Notes: generated from the sequence alone by a model not told the origin. A DNA stretch of 64,000 bases from Marinomonas agarivorans (GCA_002173415.2 NHNK02000002.1:62001-126000), one strand, 5' to 3'; counted from the first letter of the stretch, positions 21,365 through 32,207 are shown. A program made the numbers and translations.

Positions 21365-24058
21365 ATGCTGGGAAATATAATTAAAAAAATTATCGGTTCA
21401 AAGAATGACCGAGAAGTGAATCGACTAAAGAAAATTGTTACCGAAATAAATCAATTAGAGCCAATGCTGGAAGCTCTTTCTGATAGTGAACTTGCAGGGA
21501 AAACGGCGCAGTTTCGTGGACAGCTAAAGTCAGGTCACAATTTAAATTCTATCCTTCCAGAAGCATTTGCAACAGTTCGAGAAGCAAGTAAACGCATTAT
21601 GGGAATGCGCCACTTTGATGTTCAACTGATTGGTGGCATGGTTTTACATGAAGGTAAAATAGCTGAAATGCGTACAGGTGAAGGTAAAACACTTGTTGCT
21701 ACACTAGCTGTTTACCTCAATGCCCTTTCTAGTAAAGGGGTTCATGTTGTTACTGTAAATGACTATCTTGCTCAGCGTGATGCAGATTGGATGAGACCTC
21801 TTTATGAGTTTCTCGGTATGCAAGTTGGTGTGGTGTTTTCTGGTCAGAACCCTGAAGAAAAGCGAGTCGCTTACTCAGCAGATATTACCTATGGCACAAA
21901 CAACGAGTTTGGTTTTGATTACTTACGAGATAATATGGTCTTTCGACTAGAAGATCGAGTGCAAAGAGACCTGTTTTTTTGTGTCATTGATGAAGTGGAT
22001 TCCATTTTAATTGATGAAGCGAGAACCCCCCTAATAATTTCTGGTGCTGTAGAAGATAGCTCTGAGCAGTATCGTAAGATTAACAAATTAATGCCTCTGT
22101 TAACGCGCCAAGAAAGTGAGGGTGATGAAATAACAGTAGAAGGGCACTTCACCTATGATGAGTCGCACAAAAATGTAGACCTAACAGAACTTGGTCATAC
22201 ATTTGTTGAAGAATGGTTAGTCGGCCAAGAGATGTTAGAGGAGGGAGATAGTTTATACTCCGCAGCTAACTTAAGTTTGCTACACCATGTACATGCTTGT
22301 TTAAGAGCTCACGTTGTTTTCCAGAAAAACATTGATTATGTTGTTCAAGGAGGACAAATTGTTATTGTTGATGAGCACACTGGCCGTACAATGGCTGGTC
22401 GTCGATGGTCTGAAGGTATACATCAAGCAATAGAAGCAAAAGAAGGTGTTGATATTCAAGCCGAAAGTCAAACTTTGGCATCAACGACATTCCAAAACTA
22501 TTTCCGTCTCTATGAAAAATTATCTGGTATGACTGGGACGGCAGATACGGAAGCTTTTGAGTTTCAACAAATATACAACTTGCCTGTTGTTGTTATTCCG
22601 ACGAATAAGCCTGTTCAAAGAAAAGATTTTAATGATTTGATATTTATGACAACGGCAGAGAAGTTTGAAGCGATTGTTTTAGATATTGAAGAAAACATTA
22701 CCAAAGGGCGTCCTGTTCTTGTTGGTACAGCATCAATTGAATATTCAGAGTTACTTTCTAGTTTTTTAAATAAAAAGAACATTGCCCATAATGTGTTGAA
22801 TGCTAAACAACATGAACGAGAAGCTCAGGTAGTCGCCGAAGCGGGTCGTCCTGGTGCGGTAACAATTGCTACGAATATGGCTGGTCGTGGAACCGATATT
22901 GTTTTAGGTGGCAATTTACAAGTTGAGCTTGCTGAATTAAAAGAACCAACAGAAAAACAAAAAGCCGATCTACAAAAAGATTGGGAACTACGCCATCAGC
23001 AAGTTTTAGATGCTGGCGGGTTGCATATTATTGGCACAGAGAGGCACGAGTCACGTCGTATTGATAACCAATTAAGAGGTCGTTCAGGGCGCCAAGGGGA
23101 TGTCGGGTCCTCACGTTTTTATTTGTCATTAGAAGATAACCTAATGCGCATATTTATGTCAGATAGAATTAAAGGCATGATGCAAGCATTAGGAATGGAA
23201 AATGGAGAAGCTATTGAGCATAAAATGGTCTCCAATGCGATTGAAAAAGCGCAACGTAAAGTGGAAGGTCGAAACTTCGACACCCGTAAACAGTTGCTTG
23301 AATACGATGATGTGGCTAATGATCAACGACAGGTTATATACCGCCAACGTTACGACATGATGATAGCAGAGGATTTATCTGCACCTATTGTGGCTATGCG
23401 TGAAGAAGTGGTCAGTGATTTAATTGATGAATATATCGTACCGCAAAGTATGTTTGATCAATGGGATCTTGAGGGTCTAGAAAATAGAATTCAAGGTGAT
23501 TTTGGGTTGCAGTTACCGATTCAGCAATGGATCAAAGATGATAATAAATTATACGAAGAACCCCTACGCCAACGTATACTTGATGCTTTTGTTAATAACT
23601 ATCAGGCGAAAGAAAATGTCGCGGGATCTGATTCTTTGCGTCAATTTGAAAAGCAAGTGTTGCTGCAAGTACTAGATACGCTTTGGAAAGAACACTTGCA
23701 AACGATGGACATGTTGAGGCAAGGCATTCATTTAAGAGGTTATGCACAAAAAAATCCTAAGCAAGAGTATAAGAGAGAATCTTTCGAATTATTCCAAGGC
23801 TTGTTGACGCAAATTAAATTCGATGTTGTTCAGATTTTAACTCAAGTAAAAGTCCAAAGTGCTGAAGAAGTTGAAGCAGCTAATCGTAAACAGCAAGAGT
23901 TAGAAGAAAAAGCCCGTGCTGTAATGGCCGGTGCTCAATCTGGTTCTACAGGCTCTAGTGACGTAAATGCTGATAGTGTGCCACGAGTTGGTCGAAATGA
24001 GCCTTGTCCTTGTGGTTCTGGAAAGAAATATAAGCACTGTCACGGTCGTTTAGTTTAG
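21365..24058 (+). CDS. secA: Preprotein translocase ATPase SecA
   Basis: SecA is the ATP-driven motor that pushes unfolded preproteins through SecYEG. The 897-residue protein has Walker [13 protein letters not shown] near residue 100, the DEAD-like [17 protein letters not shown] near 206, helicase motif [11 protein letters not shown] near 503, and [11 protein letters not shown]-type motif VI (as [12 protein letters not shown]) near 571. A flexible linker leads to the C-terminal zinc-binding SEC-C motif [15 protein letters not shown], which binds SecB and phospholipids. It lies 134 bases after lpxC and 20 bases before argJ. Confidence 0.98.
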   Translation: MLGNIIKKIIGSKNDREVNRLKKIVTEINQLEPMLEALSDSELAGKTAQFRGQLKSGHNLNSILPEAFATVREASKRIMGMRHFDVQLIGGMVLHEGKIAEMRTGEGKTLVATLAVYLNALSSKGVHVVTVNDYLAQRDADWMRPLYEFLGMQVGVVFSGQNPEEKRVAYSADITYGTNNEFGFDYLRDNMVFRLEDRVQRDLFFCVIDEVDSILIDEARTPLIISGAVEDSSEQYRKINKLMPLLTRQESEGDEITVEGHFTYDESHKNVDLTELGHTFVEEWLVGQEMLEEGDSLYSAANLSLLHHVHACLRAHVVFQKNIDYVVQGGQIVIVDEHTGRTMAGRRWSEGIHQAIEAKEGVDIQAESQTLASTTFQNYFRLYEKLSGMTGTADTEAFEFQQIYNLPVVVIPTNKPVQRKDFNDLIFMTTAEKFEAIVLDIEENITKGRPVLVGTASIEYSELLSSFLNKKNIAHNVLNAKQHEREAQVVAEAGRPGAVTIATNMAGRGTDIVLGGNLQVELAELKEPTEKQKADLQKDWELRHQQVLDAGGLHIIGTERHESRRIDNQLRGRSGRQGDVGSSRFYLSLEDNLMRIFMSDRIKGMMQALGMENGEAIEHKMVSNAIEKAQRKVEGRNFDTRKQLLEYDDVANDQRQVIYRQRYDMMIAEDLSAPIVAMREEVVSDLIDEYIVPQSMFDQWDLEGLENRIQGDFGLQLPIQQWIKDDNKLYEEPLRQRILDAFVNNYQAKENVAGSDSLRQFEKQVLLQVLDTLWKEHLQTMDMLRQGIHLRGYAQKNPKQEYKRESFELFQGLLTQIKFDVVQILTQVKVQSAEEVEAANRKQQELEEKARAVMAGAQSGSTGSSDVNADSVPRVGRNEPCPCGSGKKYKHCHGRLV

Positions 24059-24077
24059 TTATAAAGAAGGAGCCACC

Positions 24078-25304
24078 ATGGCAGTTGGAGTCGCTAATTT
24101 TCCAGATATGCCTCAAATTAATGGACTGCGGTTTGGGGTAACAGAAGCAGGTGTTAAGTACGCAGATCGTAAAGATTTAGTCGTTTTTGAAATATGTGAA
24201 GGTGCTAGTGTTGCTGGTGTTTTTACGAAAAATGCATTTTGTGCAGCACCTGTAACTGTTGCAAAAGAACATTTGGCAAAGGCAACCCCGCGCTTTTTAA
24301 TCGTTAATACAGGCAACGCTAATGCAGGCACAGGAGAACAAGGTCTGCAAGATGCGCTGTCTATGTGTTCTGTACTTGCTGAAATTGAAGGGCAGGATAT
24401 AACTTGTGAACAGGTGTTACCTTTTTCAACCGGTGTGATAGGCGAAACTCTGCCAATTGAAAAGATAGCAGCGGCGATACCGAAAGCGCTCAGCCAACTT
24501 GAACACTCAACGTGGTTTGATGTCGCAACTGGCATAATGACAACAGATACCCGCCCTAAAGCCGCTTGTCGAACCTTTTCCTATAAAGGGAAAGTCTATT
24601 CTCTAGCAGGTGTCTCCAAAGGTGCTGGTATGATCAAGCCTAACATGGCAACTATGTTGGCTTACGTTGCTACAGATATTAATATTGCGCCTTCTTTATT
24701 GCAGGATTGGTTGCAACAAACCACCGAAAAAAGCTTCAACCGTATTACTATTGATAGTGATACCTCTACCAATGATGCTTGTATCTTGATTGCCACTGGC
24801 AAAGCAGGAAATACGCAGATTAGCTCTATCGATGATGAATTAGGGAAGCGCTTTTTCGAAGAGTTGATGTCCATCATGCAAGAGTTGGCGCAAGCGATTG
24901 TGCGAGATGGAGAGGGCGCAACGAAATTCGTTGAAATTTCTGTTGAGCAAGCATCATCTACTCAAGAAGCTCTGAATCTAGCGTTTAACATTGCTCACTC
25001 TCCTTTAGTAAAAACCGCTTTATTTGCTTCTGATCCTAATTGGGGCAGAATCTTAGCTGTTGTAGGGCGCTCCGATTTACCCAATCTAGAAATATCAAAG
25101 GTGCAAATCACACTTAATGGTGTTTGCATTGTGGAAAATGGCGCAAGAGCGATGAGCTACACCGAAGAAGCGGGTCAAAAGGCGATGTCATCTGAGGAAA
25201 TAAACATTACGGTGAGCCTAGGTCGTAGTCAAATTAACGAATCGGTTTGGACAACGGATTTGTCTCACGAGTATGTTTCTGTGAATGCAGACTATCGTTC
25301 TTAA
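24078..25304 (+). CDS. argJ: Bifunctional ornithine acetyltransferase / N-acetylglutamate synthase
   Basis: ArgJ recycles the acetyl group from N-acetylornithine to glutamate in arginine synthesis, and bifunctional forms also use acetyl-CoA. The 408-residue precursor cleaves itself at the threonine of KPNMATMLAY near residue 195 to give alpha and beta chains; the KGAGMIKPNMATML block is clear. NTGNANAGTG near 75 and the C-terminal SDPNWGRILA are also typical. AAGGAG precedes the ATG. secA-argJ-mutT is a common order in pseudomonad-like bacteria. Mono- or bifunctionality cannot be told from sequence alone. Confidence 0.96.
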   Translation: MAVGVANFPDMPQINGLRFGVTEAGVKYADRKDLVVFEICEGASVAGVFTKNAFCAAPVTVAKEHLAKATPRFLIVNTGNANAGTGEQGLQDALSMCSVLAEIEGQDITCEQVLPFSTGVIGETLPIEKIAAAIPKALSQLEHSTWFDVATGIMTTDTRPKAACRTFSYKGKVYSLAGVSKGAGMIKPNMATMLAYVATDINIAPSLLQDWLQQTTEKSFNRITIDSDTSTNDACILIATGKAGNTQISSIDDELGKRFFEELMSIMQELAQAIVRDGEGATKFVEISVEQASSTQEALNLAFNIAHSPLVKTALFASDPNWGRILAVVGRSDLPNLEISKVQITLNGVCIVENGARAMSYTEEAGQKAMSSEEINITVSLGRSQINESVWTTDLSHEYVSVNADYRS

Positions 25305-25316
25305 AGGATAAAAATT

Positions 25317-25706
25317 ATGGTCGAGGTAGCTGTAGGTATTATCTTAAAAAACCATGCAGTGTTTTTGGCTAAACGTTCTGTTGAAAAACACCAAGGTGGG
25401 TTGTGGGAATTTCCAGGAGGGAAGTGTGAGCAGACAGAAAGGCCAGAAGCAGCTTTAGCGCGAGAGTTGCGAGAAGAGGTTGGCATTGTTGTCGATCATA
25501 GTTATCACCTTGAAACACTTAATTATGATTATGGCGATAAAGTTGTTCAACTACACTTTTTTGTTGTTGACGCTTTTTCTGGTGAAGCAACAGGGGTTGA
25601 GGGGCAGCTAACTCAATGGGTTTCGCTAGAGGAGCTAAATGAGTATGATTTTCCTGCTGCCAACCAGCCTATTGTCAAAAAGCTTGCTGCACTAAACTCT
25701 AAATAG
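25317..25706 (+). CDS. mutT: 8-oxo-dGTP pyrophosphatase MutT (Nudix)
   Basis: MutT hydrolyses 8-oxo-dGTP to the monophosphate and so prevents A-to-C transversions. The 129-residue protein contains a full Nudix box, starting at GGKCEQTERPEAAL near residue 36 and ending in REVGI-like RELREEVGI near 52-60. It keeps the usual N-terminal VEVAVGII and FLAKR segments. It follows argJ by 12 bases and converges with the response regulator gene. Confidence 0.93.
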   Translation: MVEVAVGIILKNHAVFLAKRSVEKHQGGLWEFPGGKCEQTERPEAALARELREEVGIVVDHSYHLETLNYDYGDKVVQLHFFVVDAFSGEATGVEGQLTQWVSLEELNEYDFPAANQPIVKKLAALNSK

Positions 25707-25748
25707 TTTGATTTGTTAATAACGGAATTTTGTCCACTAACGCAATTG

Positions 25749-26546
25749 TCACGACATTATTTTGTAGAGTAACTCTCTCACTGTTGCAGGTTCAAATGGC
25801 TTATCACAAATGGCATCGACGCCTGCTTGTGCGATATTTGCTAGGTGTGTTTCATTCGCTTCTGAGCTTACCATTAGCACTGGAATGTGGGAAAAATCAT
25901 TTGATTGACGTACTGCTTCGGTTAGTTCTCTGCCATCCATTTCAGGCATGTTATAGTCTGTTACGATTAAATCAAAAGTTTCAGATTGCAGCAGCTTAAT
26001 TGCTTCGCTACCGTTTTCCGCTTCTAGTGGCTCAGGGATACCCATACCACCTAATACTCTTATAATGTGTTTTCTAGCTAGTCGGCTGTCATCTACTACC
26101 AAAACTCGAAGCAAATTAATATCAAATAGTTCCAGCTCTACTTCATCTTCACTGATAATATCTGTTGTTGCTTTTAGGGCGCGAGTCATTGCTTCAGATG
26201 TGAAAGGCTTAGGCAAAATTGCTAGTACACCAGATTGGCGGAGCGTTTCCAGATACTCTTTATTTCGCTCGCTGGAGATCAGCATAAAAGCTTGTGACTC
26301 TGTTTCTGGCGTGTTTCGAATTCTTTGTAGTAAGTCATCTGCGGTGCCATCTGGTAAATACATACTACTAATGACTAAATCAGGCTGGTATGTTGTGAGT
26401 GTTTCAATAGCGCTTTCGACAGAATCTATTGTGTCTATTTGTCTTACGCCAGTATCAAGTAGAGCTCTGCTGATTACCTTCTGTTGTACGTCAGAAGGTT
26501 CAACCAAAAGAATGGAAAGATCTTGGATGGCTACATGATTGTTCAT
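25749..26546 (-). CDS. Response regulator with two receiver domains, the first degenerate
   Basis: The 265-residue protein is two CheY-like receiver domains in a row with no output domain. The second (about 147-265) is complete: the acidic pair D152-D153, the phospho-acceptor D197 in VTDYNMPEMDG, serines near 227 and K249 in CDKPF. The first (about 11-125) has lost the phospho-acceptor: Ser61 stands in its place in DLVISSMYLPDG, and the acidic pocket is E16-P17, while K113 is kept. It is therefore probably a pseudo-receiver used for protein contact. AGGA lies before the ATG. No kinase gene is next to it, so its partner is unknown. Confidence 0.88.
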   Translation of the reverse strand: MNNHVAIQDLSILLVEPSDVQQKVISRALLDTGVRQIDTIDSVESAIETLTTYQPDLVISSMYLPDGTADDLLQRIRNTPETESQAFMLISSERNKEYLETLRQSGVLAILPKPFTSEAMTRALKATTDIISEDEVELELFDINLLRVLVVDDSRLARKHIIRVLGGMGIPEPLEAENGSEAIKLLQSETFDLIVTDYNMPEMDGRELTEAVRQSNDFSHIPVLMVSSEANETHLANIAQAGVDAICDKPFEPATVRELLYKIMS

Positions 26547-26660
26547 TCATTGTTCCTAAGCTAGTTTTTGTTCCGTAAATAATAGTGAAATACGTTAGTA
26601 TGTATTCTGTTGCCATGATTGGGGATTAATGTTTAAACCCAATGAGATATTTATATACAA

Positions 26661-26716
26661 TTGATTTTTATATAAATCAATCTTAATTAACAGAAGATTA
26701 GTAAAGCACATCTTCT
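26661..26716. promoter_or_regulatory. Two inverted repeats in the divergent control region
   Basis: TTGATTT and AAATCAA (26661-26680) form a 20-base palindrome. AGAAGAT and ATCTTCT (26692-26716) form a second inverted repeat with 11 bases between the arms. They lie in the roughly 225-base AT-rich gap between the response regulator and the divergent phosphatase-like gene and could be operator sites. No promoter is convincing enough to name. Confidence 0.3.
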
Positions 26717-26771
26717 TATAATTTCATTTATGCACAAGACGAGAAGCCTTGGTTACATAACGGGGGAGTAT

Positions 26772-27191
26772 ATGATACCAATAGAGTTGGATAGTAAATA
26801 TTTTGTTTTGCCTCAAATCACAATAGAAGGATTAGAAGAACTCAAACAGCAAGGTTTTGACTTGATTATAAATAATCGACCAGATAATGAAGAAGAGAAT
26901 CAGCCATTATCTATAGAAATTGCTGCGGCTGCAAAAAGTCTGGGTTTGAATTATGTTCATAATCCAGTTGAACTTTCTAAGCTTTCAGAAATAGAAATTA
27001 AACAGCAAAAAGCGGCTGTTAATCAAGGCCAAAAAACATTAGCCTTTTGTCGTACTGGTACTCGTAGTTCAGTTTTATGGGCGTTGAATAATCAAAGCAA
27101 TAAAGGAATAGAACCGTTGCTTAAAGAGCTGAAAAGTAAAGGTTTTGATATGGAGCGCTGCATGCCAGCAATGACTCCCTTTATAAAATAA
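26772..27191 (+). CDS. DUF442 / Blh-type phosphatase-like protein
   Basis: The 139-residue protein matches the DUF442 (TIGR01244, beta-lactamase-hydrolase-like) family, a branch of the tyrosine-phosphatase and rhodanese fold. The active-site loop FCRTGTRSS (cysteine then arginine six residues on) lies near residue 94. NNRPDNEEENQP near 37 is the other family block, close to the general-acid region. Members are linked to sulphide metabolism or biofilm control in other bacteria; the substrate here is unknown. The start at 26772 is preferred because GGGGGA precedes it. An upstream in-frame ATG at 26730 would add 14 residues. Confidence 0.82.
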   Translation: MIPIELDSKYFVLPQITIEGLEELKQQGFDLIINNRPDNEEENQPLSIEIAAAAKSLGLNYVHNPVELSKLSEIEIKQQKAAVNQGQKTLAFCRTGTRSSVLWALNNQSNKGIEPLLKELKSKGFDMERCMPAMTPFIK

Positions 27192-27265
27192 TTACTCTAT
27201 TTCTTTACAATGAGCAAATTATTACTCTTGTTTTGCACTACCCGAATACATTTTACAGGTAATTT

Positions 27266-27877
27266 ATGGTTAGCAGACCATCTTTAGAAACCGCAAAAGC
27301 CTCTGAGCCAGATAATTTTGTCGAACCACTCGAACTTGGTAGAAGAATTAAAGAAACTCGTTTGAGTAAAGGCTGGACACTTGAAGAAGTCAGTAAAAGG
27401 ACCGGAATTGCCAGATCAACTTTATCAAAAATTGAGAATGATCAAGTCTCGCCTAGCTTTGCTATAGTGCAAAAACTGATTCAAGGGCTTGGGATGGATT
27501 TGCCTCAGTTATTTGTTGAAGCCAGTCCAAACTCTATTGCTGGTAGAAGAGATGTGACTCGCAAAGGAGAAGGAGCCCTTCATCCAACGGCAACGTACGA
27601 GCATGAATTGTTAAACTCTTCAATAAGTCGCAAAAAGATGGTGCCTTTCAAGACAAGAGTATGTGCTCGTGACTTTGACGAATTTAAAGAGTGGGTTCGA
27701 CATGACGGTGAAGAGTTTTTGTTGGTTTTAAAGGGCTCGATATGTTTCTATTCTGAATTCTATGAGCCGACTCAGTTAAATGAAGGTGATAGTGTTTATT
27801 ATGATGCAGCTATGGGGCACATTTTAGTATCATTGTCAGAAGATGATGCCACCATATTGTGGGTAGTTGCTAGATAA
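27266..27877 (+). CDS. XRE-family regulator with C-terminal cupin domain
   Basis: The 203-residue protein has a helix-turn-helix domain at about 25-78 (RRIKETRLSKGWTLEEVSKR, then RSTLSKIENDQVSP) and a cupin barrel at about 115-203 (GEEFLLVLKGSI, LNEGDSVYYDAAMGH). This two-domain design is common in regulators that sense a small metabolite through the cupin. The target is not known. It lies just before the DAHP synthase gene in the same direction, so a link to aromatic metabolism is possible but unproven. Confidence 0.87.
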   Translation: MVSRPSLETAKASEPDNFVEPLELGRRIKETRLSKGWTLEEVSKRTGIARSTLSKIENDQVSPSFAIVQKLIQGLGMDLPQLFVEASPNSIAGRRDVTRKGEGALHPTATYEHELLNSSISRKKMVPFKTRVCARDFDEFKEWVRHDGEEFLLVLKGSICFYSEFYEPTQLNEGDSVYYDAAMGHILVSLSEDDATILWVVAR

Positions 27878-27934
27878 ATTGCCAGATCTCCGAATAAAGA
27901 AAATAACAAAATATAAATAAGGTAAACAGATATT

Positions 27935-29281
27935 ATGACTCAATGGACCCCAAGTAGTTGGCGCCAGAAAAAAGCATTACAACAGCCTGCCTATCCAGAT
28001 ATTAATCAACTAAATGCAGTAGAAAAGGAACTGGCAGCTATGCCACCGCTTGTTTTTGCCGGAGAAGCACGGCAGTTAAGGCAGGCATTAGCTCAAGTAG
28101 CTCAGAGAAAGTCATTTCTTTTGCAAGGGGGAGATTGTGCAGAAAGTTTTGCCGAGTTTCATGCCAATAATATTCGAGACACCTTCAAAGTTATGTTGCA
28201 AATGTCTGTTGTTTTGACATTCGCTGGTAAATGTCCAATTGTCAAAATTGGCCGTATGGCAGGTCAATTTGCTAAGCCAAGGTCAAGCGATACCGAACTG
28301 GTTAATGGTATTGAGCTGCCTAGCTATCGAGGCGATATCATTAACGGTATTGAGTTTACAGAAGCAGCAAGAGTGCCAGACCCTACAAGGTTATTACAGG
28401 TGTATCATCAAAGTGCTGCGACAATGAATCTGCTGCGAGCATTCGCGCAAGGTGGTTTTGCTGATTTACACGAAGTGCATAAATGGAATTTAGACTTTAT
28501 TGCCAATAGCCCAGCTGGTACTCGCTATGAAACCATTGCTGGTAAAATTGATGAATCGTTGCAATTCATGGAAGCTTGCGGCTTTGATTCTGAAATATCA
28601 CAACTTAGAGAAACAGAATTTTACACATCACATGAAGCATTACTATTGCCTTATGAAGAAGCTTTAACACGCCAAGATAGTACCACAGGTGACTGGTACG
28701 ACTGTTCGGCTCATATGCTATGGATTGGTGATCGTACAAGGCAGCTTGATGGCGCCCATGTTGAATTCCTTAGAGGTGTTCATAACCCGATAGGTGTGAA
28801 GGCTGGCCCTACAATGGATCCAGATGATCTATTGCGTTTGATCGATACTCTCAATCCAAATAATGATCCAGGTCGCCTTAATGTCATTGTAAGAATGGGT
28901 GCGGACAAAGTGGCAGAAGGGATGCCGAAGCTCATCCAAGCAGTGCAAAGAGAAGGAAAAGAAGTGGTATGGAGTAGTGACCCGATGCATGGCAATACCG
29001 TTAAAGCATCAAATGGTTATAAAACACGCTCTGTCGAAAATATTTTACGAGAAGTAGAGCAGTTTTTTGAAGTGCATAAGGCAGAAGGCAGCTATGCAGG
29101 TGGCGTACACTTTGAAATGACTGGGCAAAATGTCACTGAGTGTGTCGGTGGCGCATTCCAAGTAACGGAAGCGGATTTGGCCGATCGTTACCATACACAC
29201 TGTGATCCCCGTCTAAATGCGGACCAATCGTTGGAGCTGGCTTTTTTAATTTCGGACACACTTAAAAAAGCACGTAATTAA
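27935..29281 (+). CDS. Class II 3-deoxy-7-phosphoheptulonate (DAHP) synthase
   Basis: DAHP synthase condenses phosphoenolpyruvate and erythrose 4-phosphate, the first step of the shikimate pathway. The 448-residue length and the motifs [14 protein letters not shown] near residue 65, [12 protein letters not shown] near 107, [10 protein letters not shown] near 350 and [15 protein letters not shown] near 394 identify the class II (plant-type) family, which is unrelated in sequence to AroF/G/H of E. coli. Metal ligands Cys, His, Glu and Asp lie in these blocks. AAGG precedes the ATG. Confidence 0.95.
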   Translation: MTQWTPSSWRQKKALQQPAYPDINQLNAVEKELAAMPPLVFAGEARQLRQALAQVAQRKSFLLQGGDCAESFAEFHANNIRDTFKVMLQMSVVLTFAGKCPIVKIGRMAGQFAKPRSSDTELVNGIELPSYRGDIINGIEFTEAARVPDPTRLLQVYHQSAATMNLLRAFAQGGFADLHEVHKWNLDFIANSPAGTRYETIAGKIDESLQFMEACGFDSEISQLRETEFYTSHEALLLPYEEALTRQDSTTGDWYDCSAHMLWIGDRTRQLDGAHVEFLRGVHNPIGVKAGPTMDPDDLLRLIDTLNPNNDPGRLNVIVRMGADKVAEGMPKLIQAVQREGKEVVWSSDPMHGNTVKASNGYKTRSVENILREVEQFFEVHKAEGSYAGGVHFEMTGQNVTECVGGAFQVTEADLADRYHTHCDPRLNADQSLELAFLISDTLKKARN

Positions 29282-29293
29282 CAATGTTAGTCA

Positions 29294-29331
29294 TTGGGAA
29301 GAATGCAGTTCTATTTTTTGCTTCTTCCCAA
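29294..29331. terminator. Hairpin between converging genes
   Basis: TTGGGAAGAA and TTCTTCCCAA form a ten-pair stem with an 18-base loop between the DAHP synthase and the O-methyltransferase genes, which converge. Neither flank has a good T run, so it may be a weak terminator or only an mRNA-end hairpin. Confidence 0.4.
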
Positions 29332-29355
29332 ATAACCTGAATTACCATTGTAGAT

Positions 29356-29991
29356 TTAATAATCTTTTATTTTTGTAATAATATTTAAACCATCTCTAAT
29401 GTTTAAATGCACATTCTCAACTCTATCATCCGTTAAAATTCGCTGATTCATTTGCGCGACTGCTTTATCACTAGCCTCATTGGGTTCTAGTATTCTTCCT
29501 TGCCATAGAGAATTATCAACAACAATCAAGCCTCCAACTTTCACCAATGGTACGACCGCTTCATAGTAATTAAGATAATTGCGCTTGTCCGCGTCAATAA
29601 AAACAAAATCCAGCGTCTCATCTATTGTTGCTATTGTATCTAACGCTGGACCAAAAACAGGTTTGATTTTATGACCAACGGGGCTGCGATCAAAGAAGGA
29701 TTGAGCAAATTTAATTGCTTTTGGATTTGTTTCACAGCAAATGAGGCGACCGTTTTCTGGTAATGCCTCTGCAATAGAAAGGGCGGAGTAACCAGTAAAC
29801 ATGCCTATTTCCAAGGCAAGGGATGGCTTACATAATCCGGTTAGTAACTTTAATGTACGTCCGATCGTTCTCCCTGACAGCTTGTTAGGATACCCCATAT
29901 CCGACTGGGTTTTATCAATTAACTCCAATAATAACTCTGGCTCTGCTTGAGTTGTCTCAAAGCAATAGTCTTCTAAAGTTTGCTGCTGCAT
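29356..29991 (-). CDS. SAM-dependent O-methyltransferase (COMT/CCoAOMT-like)
   Basis: The 211-residue protein fits the class I O-methyltransferase 3 family. SAM-binding loop LEIGMFTGYSALSIAEALP lies near residue 60, the acidic CCETNP near 85, and the metal-binding FVFIDADKRNYLNYYE near 129 followed by VVDNSLWQG near 156. Relatives methylate catechol-type phenols with divalent metal, but the natural substrate in bacteria is generally unknown. It stands alone on the minus strand. Confidence 0.87.
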   Translation of the reverse strand: MQQQTLEDYCFETTQAEPELLLELIDKTQSDMGYPNKLSGRTIGRTLKLLTGLCKPSLALEIGMFTGYSALSIAEALPENGRLICCETNPKAIKFAQSFFDRSPVGHKIKPVFGPALDTIATIDETLDFVFIDADKRNYLNYYEAVVPLVKVGGLIVVDNSLWQGRILEPNEASDKAVAQMNQRILTDDRVENVHLNIRDGLNIITKIKDY

Positions 29992-30088
29992 ATATATTTT
30001 GCTCTTAAAGGATGGTTTTTCTTTCTTATTGATGTTTTTCAGACTAGATGCTTTTGGTTTAGCAGAATAATGAAAATTCTACCGAGAG

Positions 30089-30112
30089 AAAAGTAGATGC
30101 CTACTTTTTAAT
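30089..30112 (+). terminator. Terminator-like hairpin about 165 bases before thrS
   Basis: AAAAGTAG, loop ATGC, and CTACTTTT form an eight-pair stem followed by TTAATAATG and a further T-rich stretch. It lies in the 282-base gap between the O-methyltransferase start and thrS. It could end stray transcription, or act in the thrS leader if transcription starts further up. I see no clear promoter, no leader peptide and no tRNA-like operator. Confidence 0.4.
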
Positions 30113-30273
30113 AATGTTTTGCGCCTTTTCAATGTGCGTGCTGTATCTGCAATGTTTGAATAGCTACAAAATTGATTCGCATACTGTTTCGATAAATGTT
30201 AGTTTAACTGCCTTAAAAATAGCCCATGTGCTCTTTAGTATGGAGCACCACTGACTCTAAATAGAGGGAAAAA

Positions 30274-32190
30274 ATGCCTTTGATTACATTGCCTGATGGC
30301 AGCCAACGTTCTTATCCAAACCCTGTAACTGTAATGCAAGTAGCCGAAGATATTGGTCCAGGCCTTGCTAAATCTACCGTTGCAGGCCGTATTAACGATG
30401 AACTGGTTGATGCTTGTGAGCTTATTGAAACAGATGCGTCACTGAGTATTGTTACTGGAAAAAGCGAAGAAGGTATTGAAATTATCAGACACTCTTTTGC
30501 TCACTTAGTTGGTCATGCAGTCAAGCAACTTTTTCCAACAGCTAAAATGGCTATTGGTCCCGTGATTGAGAACGGCTTCTACTACGATATTGCCTATGAA
30601 AGACCATTTACGCTTGATGATATGGCAGCAATTGAACAACGTATAGGCGAATTGATTAAAAAAGACTATGACGTCATCAAAAAAATGACGCCAATTGCAG
30701 ATGCAAGAGCGCAATTTGTTGAACGCGGTGAAGATTATAAAGTCAGTCTTATTGATGACATGGACGACTCTATAACCGAAGTTGGCCTTTATCACCACGA
30801 AGAATATATGGATATGTGTCGAGGTCCTCATGTGCCGAACACCAGAGTCTTGAGACATTTTAAATTGATGAAACTAGCTGGAGCTTACTGGCGTGGTGAT
30901 TCAAATAATGAAATGCTACAGCGTATTTATGGCACTGCTTGGTCGGACAAAAAAGAATTAAAAGCTTATTTGCATAGACTAGAAGAAGCTGAGAAACGTG
31001 ATCATCGTAAAATCGGTAAAAAGCTGGACTTATTTCATGTGCAAGAAGAAGCACCGGGAATGGTTTTTTGGCATCAAAAAGGCTGGACTTTATATCAAAC
31101 AATTGAACAGTACATGCGCAACAAACAGCGCGAACACAATTACCAAGAGGTTAAAACCCCTCAAATTGTTGATCGTGTTCTATGGGAAAAATCAGGGCAT
31201 TGGGGCAAATTTCATGATGGTATGTTCACAACCCACTCTGAGAATCGCGACTACGCTGTGAAACCAATGAATTGTCCCGGCCATATTCAGGTATATAATC
31301 AGGGACTTAAAAGTTATAGAGATTTGCCATTACGCATTGCCGAATTCGGTTCATGTCACCGTAATGAACCATCAGGATCTTTACATGGCATTATGCGAGT
31401 GCGGAATTTTGTGCAGGATGATGGTCATATTTTTGTTATGGAAGATCAGATACAGCAAGAAGTTTCTGCATTTATTAACCTTCTGCATGAAGTTTATAGC
31501 GATTTTGGCTTTACCGATATCATTTATCGTCTCTCAACTCGCCCAGAACAACGTGTTGGTTCTGATGAGGTTTGGGATAAATCCGAAAAAGCATTAGCGG
31601 ACGCCTTAAACTTAGCTGGGCTAGATTGGGAGGAGTTGCCTGGTGAAGGTGCTTTTTATGGACCTAAGATAGAATTTTCTCTCAAAGATGCCATTGGCAG
31701 AGTATGGCAATGTGGCACAATTCAAGCCGATTTCTCTATGCCAGGGCGACTAAGTGCACAATATGTTGCTGAAGATGGCTCTCGTCAAACACCTGTTATG
31801 CTGCATCGTGCAATTGTTGGCTCGCTTGAACGTTTTATTGGTATTTTAATTGAAGAATGTGAAGGTGCTTTCCCAACTTGGTTAGCGCCAGAGCAGGTTG
31901 TCATCATGAATATTACTGATAGACAGTCGGATTATTGTGAAGAATTAGCGAAAAAACTGAATTCTTCTGGGTTTAGAGCCAAAACTGACTTGAGAAACGA
32001 GAAAATCGGGTTTAAAATTCGCGAGCATACATTACAACGTGTACCTTACTTAATTGTTATCGGTGATAAAGAAGTAGAACACCAGCAAGTTGCTGTTCGT
32101 ACTCGTACTGGTGACGATCTTGGTACAATGTGCATTTCAGATTTTGAAGCAATGCTTCAAAATGATGTATCTAGCAAAAGTCATAAATAA
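30274..32190 (+). CDS. thrS: Threonyl-tRNA synthetase
   Basis: ThrS charges tRNA-Thr and clears mischarged Ser-tRNA. The 638-residue protein has the N-terminal TGS domain (1-60), the editing domain with [10 protein letters not shown] near 73 and CRGPHVPNT near 182, the class II core with the zinc cysteine in MNCPGH near 332, and the anticodon-binding domain from about 530. AGAGGG precedes the ATG. It heads the thrS-infC-rpmI-rplT-pheS-pheT-ihfA series, a conserved translation operon. E. coli ThrS represses its own mRNA; no matching leader structure is evident here. Confidence 0.98.
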   Translation: MPLITLPDGSQRSYPNPVTVMQVAEDIGPGLAKSTVAGRINDELVDACELIETDASLSIVTGKSEEGIEIIRHSFAHLVGHAVKQLFPTAKMAIGPVIENGFYYDIAYERPFTLDDMAAIEQRIGELIKKDYDVIKKMTPIADARAQFVERGEDYKVSLIDDMDDSITEVGLYHHEEYMDMCRGPHVPNTRVLRHFKLMKLAGAYWRGDSNNEMLQRIYGTAWSDKKELKAYLHRLEEAEKRDHRKIGKKLDLFHVQEEAPGMVFWHQKGWTLYQTIEQYMRNKQREHNYQEVKTPQIVDRVLWEKSGHWGKFHDGMFTTHSENRDYAVKPMNCPGHIQVYNQGLKSYRDLPLRIAEFGSCHRNEPSGSLHGIMRVRNFVQDDGHIFVMEDQIQQEVSAFINLLHEVYSDFGFTDIIYRLSTRPEQRVGSDEVWDKSEKALADALNLAGLDWEELPGEGAFYGPKIEFSLKDAIGRVWQCGTIQADFSMPGRLSAQYVAEDGSRQTPVMLHRAIVGSLERFIGILIEECEGAFPTWLAPEQVVIMNITDRQSDYCEELAKKLNSSGFRAKTDLRNEKIGFKIREHTLQRVPYLIVIGDKEVEHQQVAVRTRTGDDLGTMCISDFEAMLQNDVSSKSHK

Positions 32191-32207
32191 TAACTGGAGA
32201 TAGAGCT

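Noticed and set aside
24113-24535. 140-codon minus-strand frame in argJ
   Set aside because: Antisense shadow of a conserved enzyme, with no sequence signature.
26065-26538. 157-codon plus-strand frame opposite the response regulator
   Set aside because: Serine-rich composition typical of an antisense shadow; the minus-strand frame has clear receiver domains.
30274-30300. T-box or riboswitch control of thrS
   Set aside because: No T-box core sequence or specifier loop is visible, and such elements are not expected in gammaproteobacteria.
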